A stretch of 64,000 nt of DNA, from NCBI GenBank assembly GCA_023935145.1, contig CM043698.1, positions 36,586,001-36,650,000 of the forward strand. The letters run 5' to 3'. Source of the DNA: Bretschneidera sinensis. Lineage: Eukaryota > Streptophyta > Magnoliopsida > Brassicales > Akaniaceae. The translations under genes were made by a program, and so were the position numbers. Below the pieces are notes generated by a model. It did not search any database and was not told the DNA's origin. It was given only the letters and a program-made list of their open reading frames with translations. Shown one piece after another: positions 58,005-64,000 of the stretch; the first letter of the stretch is position 1, and every line of letters begins with the position of its first letter.

Positions 58005-59694
58005 ATGCATAGCCGAGGATCGAGTCACAGGCTATCCGGCTCGGCTTTTCGGCCTCGGGTTTCGGCTCTTTTTTTTGCCATGTTTGCAACCATGGCTACG
58101 ATTTACGTTGCTGGCCGGTGAGTTCACTTAATTCAATTATTAGTCTTATTATTTTGTTTGTTTTCTAATTTTTGTCTTTGAGGAGTGTTTTGATTAGAAT
58201 GTATTATTGATAGCTTATGGCAGGATGCAGAGAGTAGGGTACACTTGATTGGAGAGCTTGATAAGAGAACTGGCCAGGAAAATTTTTCTCTCTATCATGC
58301 TAATAATTCTATCTTACAAATTAAGTTCTCTTGTGGTAATTGAATTGCCTGCTTTAATTTGTCTATAATCCATTCCCAAACAATGCATCTTCAATAAGTT
58401 GAATGCAATTCTTTTTATAGGTACTATTTTCTTTTAACAGGTATTAAATGTAACCTGATACTGTTGTTATGAAATGTTTAAGTGTATTGTGACTCCCGTG
58501 GTCTTTTGATTTTGTCAAGGCTTTGTTTCATAAACTTGGGTTAGATATGCATGTAAGGATGTAAGAATTGATCTCCTTATCGTGGATATTATTTGAAGAT
58601 TTACTGATTTGGAAATGGACCTTGAGTTGCATATTGGATGGGGAACACTAAATTTAAAGAACTGAACTACACCCCAATTACGAGTTCCCCACCACGCCCA
58701 ATATCATAGTTTGATAATGTATTGCTCAAATAAGTTAACCCAATGGGAGGAGTATGTAATATGTACATTTGTGGTTTTTCGACTGTTTATGAGTCAGTCT
58801 CTTGCCAAATTTTTGTGACTTGAACAGTGCCTTGATTTGTTTTTGTATGTGATTTGAACTTTTAGATATGATACATGGAAAGCACTTCCAATTGAGTTGG
58901 ATAAAGAGCTGAAATTTACAAGGCAAATTGATTGTCCATTTTCAGGGTCATTATCTGTTGATGACACACTGAAAATTATAGCCTGCAGGTATTTTTTCAT
59001 CTTTTTTTGCATTATTGCTCATAATTTACTTCTTATTATTACATACATTGGGTCCTATTCAATAAACTACATACAATATTAGGGTGATAATTCTGGTTCT
59101 TTTATTTTCAGAGAACAACAGAAAAAATTATCGGCCCTTGAGATGGAGTTGGCTGCAGCTAGGCGGGAAGGTTTTATTTCAAAACACTTGTCAGAAAAAG
59201 AAGGCACTAATACTAAGAGAACGCTTTTAAATGTCATATGAATTAAAACAACATTTGGTCGCAAGAAAAATAGGGATGCAATTCGGAAGGCGTGGATGTC
59301 AACGGGTAAAACTTCCTTTATGTTTCTTGGTTTCATGTTTTCTGATAGAAATATTGACTTGGATGATGATGTGTTAGTCCCTCAGAATCCAAATATTTTA
59401 TTTGTTATTATTTTCTTGCATCCCATTTCAGTTTAGTAATAAGCCATACAGGGGATACTGGGAAACATTTGAGATGAAAATGTGGAAGTATAGCTTATGA
59501 TCCTGACTTCCTGAGCTTTAGAGTAGTCTCATGGAACTTTGGAAGTGTATATTATGTGAACTGCAACTTTTGTAATCACATGCAAGCTCAAGAATCATTT
59601 GTTAAGTATGGCTAGAAGATACTATAAAGCATAATTTCTGTTTAATTAGCTATATTGTATATTAGGAGGCTACTTTATGGAGGAGTTATCTCAT

Positions 59695-59822
59695 AAGAAT
59701 ATCTACAGTATTGCCGATGAGGCCTTGGCTCAATGGTTAAGGTTGTGGCCTTGGGTCTAAAGGCCCCAGGTTCGAGTGGCGTAGGTGTGTTTTACCAATA
59801 AAAAAAAGAATATCTGCAGTAT
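59695..59822 (+). mobile_element. tRNA-derived SINE with 17-bp target duplications
   Basis: The body is 59712-59805. It has a Pol III box A-like TGGCTCAATGGTTAAGG, a box B-like GGTTCGAGTGG, and the end TTTTACCAATAAAAAAA. Flanks are AAGAATATCTACAGTAT (59695-59711) and AAGAATATCTGCAGTAT (59806-59822), differing by one base. A duplicate of the locus at 60167-60236 lacks the insert. It lies in an intron of the HPGT-like gene. Confidence 0.85.
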
Positions 59823-60166
59823 CCAGAATCAAGATATGCTTTCGTGCTTCGAGATTTCCTAAGAATCGACTTAGTGAAATCCCATATTTTGTATGTCAGA
59901 AAAAAGAATGATCTGTCAGGTTCAGGATTGATCTCTGATAATGGTTCAGATCACATCAATCCATTTTATTCCATTTATTCCAATGCAAGGATTCAGCAAT
60001 CACTTAGCCAAAATCATGAAACTATTCCTACGTTGTTGAATAGAAATCTGGAATGCCAATCTTTGATAATTTTGTCATCATCTAATTGTTTTCGAATGGG
60101 TCCATTCAATCATGTAAAATATCACAATGTGATAAAACAATCAATTAAAATTATAAAAAAAAAAAT

Positions 60167-60236
60167 CCTACTGTATGGAGGAGTTTTCTTATAAGAATAT
60201 CTGCAGTATCCAGAATCAAGATATGCTTTTGTGCTT
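60167..60236 (+). repeat. Duplicate of the SINE locus without the SINE
   Basis: CTACTGTATGGAGGAG through ATATGCTTTTGTGCTTC repeats 59671-59711 joined to 59823-59853. The insert and one copy of the duplication are absent, so it shows the pre-insertion state or a pre-insertion duplication. Confidence 0.8.
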
Positions 60237-60325
60237 CATGGGTGCTCATTGATTAATGGATACTATATTAGGAAACATGAAACGACTAAAATTAAGTATG
60301 GGCAGCGGACTGTGGTGATAAATAT

Positions 60326-60400
60326 GTACATAGTTGTTAAAGGCGCAAGGCGCAAGGGCACCTAGGGCCTAGACGCGCCTGAAAGGTAAGGCATACACTT
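60326..60400 (+). repeat. GC-rich AAAGGCGCAAGGCGC dispersed repeat end
   Basis: TTGTTAAAGGCGCAAGGCGC followed by GGGC-rich words stands out in AT-rich intron DNA. Words of this type are common at the ends of non-autonomous plant transposons. The partner end was not found in the window, so it may be a fragment. Confidence 0.35.
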
Positions 60401-62376
60401 TTAGAAAACAGGCATAAAACATCTGAATGCAAACACGCTGAAAAGGTTCAATACTAGATTTCCAATACAAAGAGATTATCAATTACCAAGCATAGTTCAA
60501 GTTTTTGACACAAATACATTTACAACATAAGAGTTTAGTGTCACACAATCTAGTTTATTCTTTTATCGAGCTTCCCATATGTCACCAATCCATTATCTCT
60601 CTCTTTGCTCCCTTTGAGCCGAAACAACCACCACAGAACTAGTGAGAAAAAAGAAGAAAATAGAAAAGAGAGAAAAAAAACAGAGAGAATAGAATGGAAA
60701 AGAATGAAAGATGGGACTAGAAGAGAGAGAAAGAAGGATAGAATAGAGAAGCGGAAAAATGGAAAGAAGGGACAAGCAGAACGGAGAAGAACAGAACTGA
60801 TCCAGTGGTTGAGAACTAGCTGACCTGTTTAACCTTTGTTTCTTGCTTCACCAGTGAGGAGGAGATGACAAGAGTAGAGCTATGATAGTCAACAATAACT
60901 GGCTAGGGTTAAGATGTGTTTGAGGAGATTTTATACTCTTGAGGTTGTTTCCAAGGATGCTGATGGTCTTGGGTTTTACTTTTACTTTTACCTATATCTG
61001 TTGTCTTGTTTCTCCTGTTTAGGCTTGCTATGTAAACTCTAGTTGCATGCCGCATAAATTCTCCCTTAAAACTCTTTTTAAATTGAAAAGCAATTCCAGT
61101 AAACTTGAAGGACGTAAACCTGAGAATTTTTATAATAGAAACATGACATATTCTGTATTGTTGTAATTCTTTTCCGGAATGTCCCTAGGTATTAAAAGTA
61201 TCTTGCTGCCTTCGATATCCAAGTTTGTTCCCTCAGGTAGTAATTAACCTATAAGTACAATATGTCCAGGTGCTGCTTTAAAAAAACTGGAGGAGGAAAA
61301 GGGAATTGTTGTACGATTTGTGATAGGAAGAAGGTCTCTGTTTGATAATCTTTCGACCTCTCCCTCCCTCTCTCTATACATATATCTGTGTATGTAGACA
61401 TATATGCCTATATTGTGTAAAGTTCTGGTGTAGCTAAATTTATTTTATATATCTCGCAGTGCAAATCGTGGAGACAGTTTGGACAGGGAGATTGACAATG
61501 AAAATCGGCAGAACAATGACTTCATTATTCTTGTATGTTCAACTCCTAGTTAGGCGGTTTGGAAATGTAGTTTTTTTAAATAATTTGGATTTTTAAGGAG
61601 AGTTGAGCTTAAATTAAAATGCTTCGTGCTTTTGGGTTTGATTGTTTGAAAGTTCTACCTATAGGATGAAGAACATGCCCTAGACTAACTATGAGAGCAT
61701 CCAAACAATGTCAGTGTCCCATTTTTTAATCTCTTTGTATGTATGTTCTTAGTGTGTACCATTTATTGACCAACTGACTTACATATGTGCACATGCTACT
61801 TGTTGATTCATGTTTCATGTATGTTTTAACATGCTAAGAAGTATGACATTTTAGAGGAGCAAATATTAGCACGCCATGTTGTCCTTTTTGTGCCTTAACA
61901 GGATGGTCATGTGGAGGCACCTGAGGAGCTTCCAAAAAAGACGAAATTGTTCTTTAGTCATGCTGTTGAGAACTGGGATGCTGAGTTTTATGCTAAGGTC
62001 AATGATGATGTTTATGTTAATATTGGTATGTCATCGTTTAGTTCGTTCCGATCATGAACCATATAATGCATCCATGAAGAAATAAGATGGAACTTCAGTG
62101 TGCCCTTTCTTCCCAATTGATCCCTAGCATGTAGTATTAATTTAAGATTGTAAATGGCCAGTTCCTGCAGTGGTGCATACTTGGTTTTAGCTTGGAAACA
62201 CTACTGTTAGCTTGCTTTGATTGTCAATGCTTAAGTAGAGGTTTGGCCTTTAGTAGAGCTTGATGGCCAGGAATAAATTTTGAGGTTTGGATAGTTTTTT
62301 AAGTATGATTGTTACAATATTAGTGGTTACTGTACACAGTGCGCTCCTAGTAATCTTAATTCTACACAAAAGAAGC

Positions 62377-62421
62377 GGGGTGTGGGGGGGGGGGGGGGGG
62401 GGAGAGAGAGAGAGAGAGAGA
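62377..62421. repeat. Poly(G)-(GA)n microsatellite
   Basis: About 20 G residues followed by about ten GA units, in an intron of the HPGT-like gene. The run length may be unreliable. Confidence 0.9.
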
Positions 62422-62478
62422 ATGCTGGAATATAAGAAAAGACAACGCTTAGTGTTATTTCAAAAACTTGAATGGTTC

Positions 62479-63475
62479 TGTTAACGTTTGTGTTTAGGGT
62501 TTAGAGAGTGATTAGAGTTTCGAGAAAGAAAGGAAATAGAGAGATAGTAAACAATAAAACTGTTTACTAACTCTAAGGTTAGTAGTCATATATATAGAGA
62601 ACTTAATATTATGAAATTACATCAATACCTTTAAACCCTAATACTCTCAACACTCTAACACTTCCCCTCAAGTTGGAGCATACCCCAACTTGTTACAACG
62701 ATACCCATCCAATATGCTACAAATAAATTCAAACCCAAATAACAGCGAAACTCATAACAATTTGAGGCAATTAGGCCCAAGACAATAGTTAAGTCACCAT
62801 GTCGGTACCACTTAACGATAATGGATCAACACGATCCATAAACAAGGTCCGTGGACATCGGACAAGCAAGACCCTCCACTTAGGGGTCAACTAGACAACA
62901 AAACAGACTAGAACGAGCTGCTTCATATGAGCTGAATCCACAAAACGGGTTGGATTGTGTCGAGGGGCAAATCTGACTTGGATCCGGGTCAGGTCAACAC
63001 ATAAACAAAAACCAAAAACTTTCTTTTCTTCACGCAGCATCACCACACATAACAGGGGACTCATAACCGGCAACAGGATGTCACAATTTCACCGGAAAGA
63101 AAGAAAACTGAACCTGTCGGAGATGAAACAAAAGTTGCTGGAGAAGAGGGAAAATACTTGAAGAACGTCGAAAAATTCGTTGGAAAAACATAATAGAAAC
63201 TAAAAGTAGAATCTAAACCTAGCTATATATTTTTTTTTCCTTTGGTTTGCCTAAGAATACCACTAGGGTCCCAAACCATGGGCTCTAATACCATGTTAAC
63301 GTTTGTGTTTAGGGTTTAGACAGTGATTAGGGTTTCGAGAAAGAAAGTAAATAGAGAGATAGTAAGCAGTAAAACTGGTTACTAACCCTAAGGTTAGTAG
63401 TCATATATATAGAAAACTTAATATTATGAAATTACATCAATACTTTTAAACCCTAATACTCTCAACACTCTAACA
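62479..63475 (-). mobile_element. TRIM (miniature LTR retrotransposon)
   Basis: Identical-length 182-bp LTRs at 62479-62660 and 63294-63475 begin and end TG...CA (TGTTAACGTTTG...CTCTAACA on the plus strand). Flanks are a perfect GGTTC duplication (62474-62478 and 63476-63480). On the minus strand the LTR at 63475-63294 is followed by TGGTATTAGAGCC (63293-63281), an initiator-Met primer site. TTGAGGGGAAGTG (about 62673-62661) is the polypurine tract before the second LTR. The 633-bp interior has no pol domain. It lies in the intron between exons 61903-62025 and 63546-63633 of the HPGT-like gene, opposite to that gene. Confidence 0.93.
63281..63293 (-). other. Primer binding site of the TRIM element
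   Basis: TGGTATTAGAGCC on the minus strand, adjacent to the LTR. It differs from the TGGTATCAGAGC of the other elements by one base. Confidence 0.75.
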
Positions 63476-64000
63476 GGTTCAAAAACTAAAGAAACAATTT
63501 GCAATCTTTACCAATCCTTGTAACTTGTCCCTTATTGTTAAACAGATGGCCTGGGAGCATCGCTTTCCACTTATTTGGATAAGCTTCGTATTTATATTGG
63601 GTGTATTAAATCAGGAGAAGTTTTCACTCAGCCGTGAGTTACCTCATATTGTTTTCATCTATTGATAATTCCTTGAGGAGTGGAAACAATATCTTATTAT
63701 AATTTGATATATGTTCCTTATATTATTGTCATATTACAGGACCCACAAATGGTATGAACCAGACTGGTGGAAATTTGGCGATGGAAAATCGTGAGTACTG
63801 GATTTTTTTATTTTTCTTGTAGCTTAAAACGGAAAAAAAAAGTAGTGATATTATAGTATTCTTATCAAGTAAGCAATCTACGTAAGCATGCCCTAACAAT
63901 ATGAGGGGATATTAATTAGCTTCTAAGTCTCTAACATGTAGCAAAGATAATTCTAGTTGCTTGAGTGGTGCTGCATGTTTAAATTAATGTCTTCTATAGG

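Larger units (their letters stand above)
58005..63790 (+). pseudogene. Hydroxyproline O-galactosyltransferase (HPGT)-like gene, disrupted, 3' end off window
   Basis: Visible exons are 58005-58117, 58214-58278, 58946-58988, 59112-59304, 61270-61333, 61460-61532, 61903-62025, 63546-63633 and 63740-63790. The protein starts MHSRGSSHRLSGSAFRPR, then a membrane anchor (VSALFFAMFATMATIYVAG), LWQDAESRVHL, SVDDTLKIIACREQQKKLSA (the DUF4094-type stem), [32 protein letters not shown] (catalytic DDD-like site) and KSGEVFTQPTHKWYEP. Relatives are Golgi beta-1,3-galactosyltransferases that start arabinogalactan chains on hydroxyproline. Two faults are visible. TGA at 59239-59241 replaces an expected Gly, and the exon ending at 58278 is followed by AA where GT is needed. 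The other exons are in phase. It is probably a young pseudogene, or a gene with one bad allele. Confidence 0.8.

Noticed and set aside
59712..59805. Possible tRNA gene
   Set aside because: Box A and box B words are present, but the sequence does not fold as a cloverleaf. It also has a poly(A) tail and 17-bp target duplications, so it is a SINE.
59844..60194. 116-codon plus-strand frame within the HPGT-like intron
   Set aside because: It spans the SINE-locus duplication and repeat DNA, and has no domain or splice support. Probably chance in AT-rich DNA.
60593..60823. Opposite-strand frames in a purine-rich block
   Set aside because: Both derive from an AGAGAAA-rich low-complexity stretch within an intron of the HPGT-like gene.

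Overview
This is a 64 kb piece of a eukaryotic nuclear genome from a flowering plant, most likely a woody eudicot. I cannot name the species. The evidence is GT-AG introns, AT-rich intergenic DNA, plant-type protein families (DUF1191, ABCC10-like transporter, V-ATPase subunit E, hydroxyproline galactosyltransferase-like), and plant LTR retrotransposons, SINEs and foldback elements. There is no bacterial-style operon or CRISPR signal.

Layout. (1) 1-5.1 kb: AT-rich DNA with a probable last exon (399-570) of a gene lying off the left edge. (2) 5.1-11 kb: an intact one-exon DUF1191 membrane protein gene (+) and an intact one-exon 6-phosphogluconate dehydrogenase gene (-). A broken duplicate of the latter's 3' end lies at about 7.3-7.7 kb. 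(3) 11.5-19.5 kb: a decayed ABCC10/MRP-type ABC transporter gene (-). It carries frameshifts, a nonsense codon, deletions, a short F-box gene fragment and a 1.7 kb non-autonomous LTR element. (4) 22.1-28 kb: a truncated Copia fragment, then a Copia element (23173-27819) with unusual TA...TA LTR ends. That element sits inside a dispersed duplicate of the 6PGDH downstream flank, so its empty site can be read from the paralogue. (5) 29.2-35.7 kb: a pseudogene of organellar translation initiation factor IF-2 (-). (6) 37.5-52.1 kb: a Tat-type Ty3/gypsy element on the minus strand with an antisense additional ORF. That ORF is split by a second minus-strand gypsy element (40047-45985) that keeps only gag and protease. 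(7) 53.0-56.0 kb: a complete six-exon V-ATPase subunit E gene (-), which splices to an uninterrupted 233-residue reading frame. (8) 58.0 kb to the right edge: an HPGT/beta-1,3-galactosyltransferase-like gene (+), incomplete in the window, with an in-frame stop and a lost splice donor. A SINE and a TRIM element lie in its introns.

The three loci that look functional (DUF1191 protein, 6PGDH, V-ATPase E) are unrelated housekeeping or membrane genes and do not form a pathway. The most informative part of the window is its record of transposition. Three insertions have empty-site or target-duplication evidence readable inside the window. At least five very small tail-only insertions are flanked by 14-19 bp duplications. 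One nested insertion has flanks that ordinary integration cannot explain. I did not find a convincing new multi-gene system.
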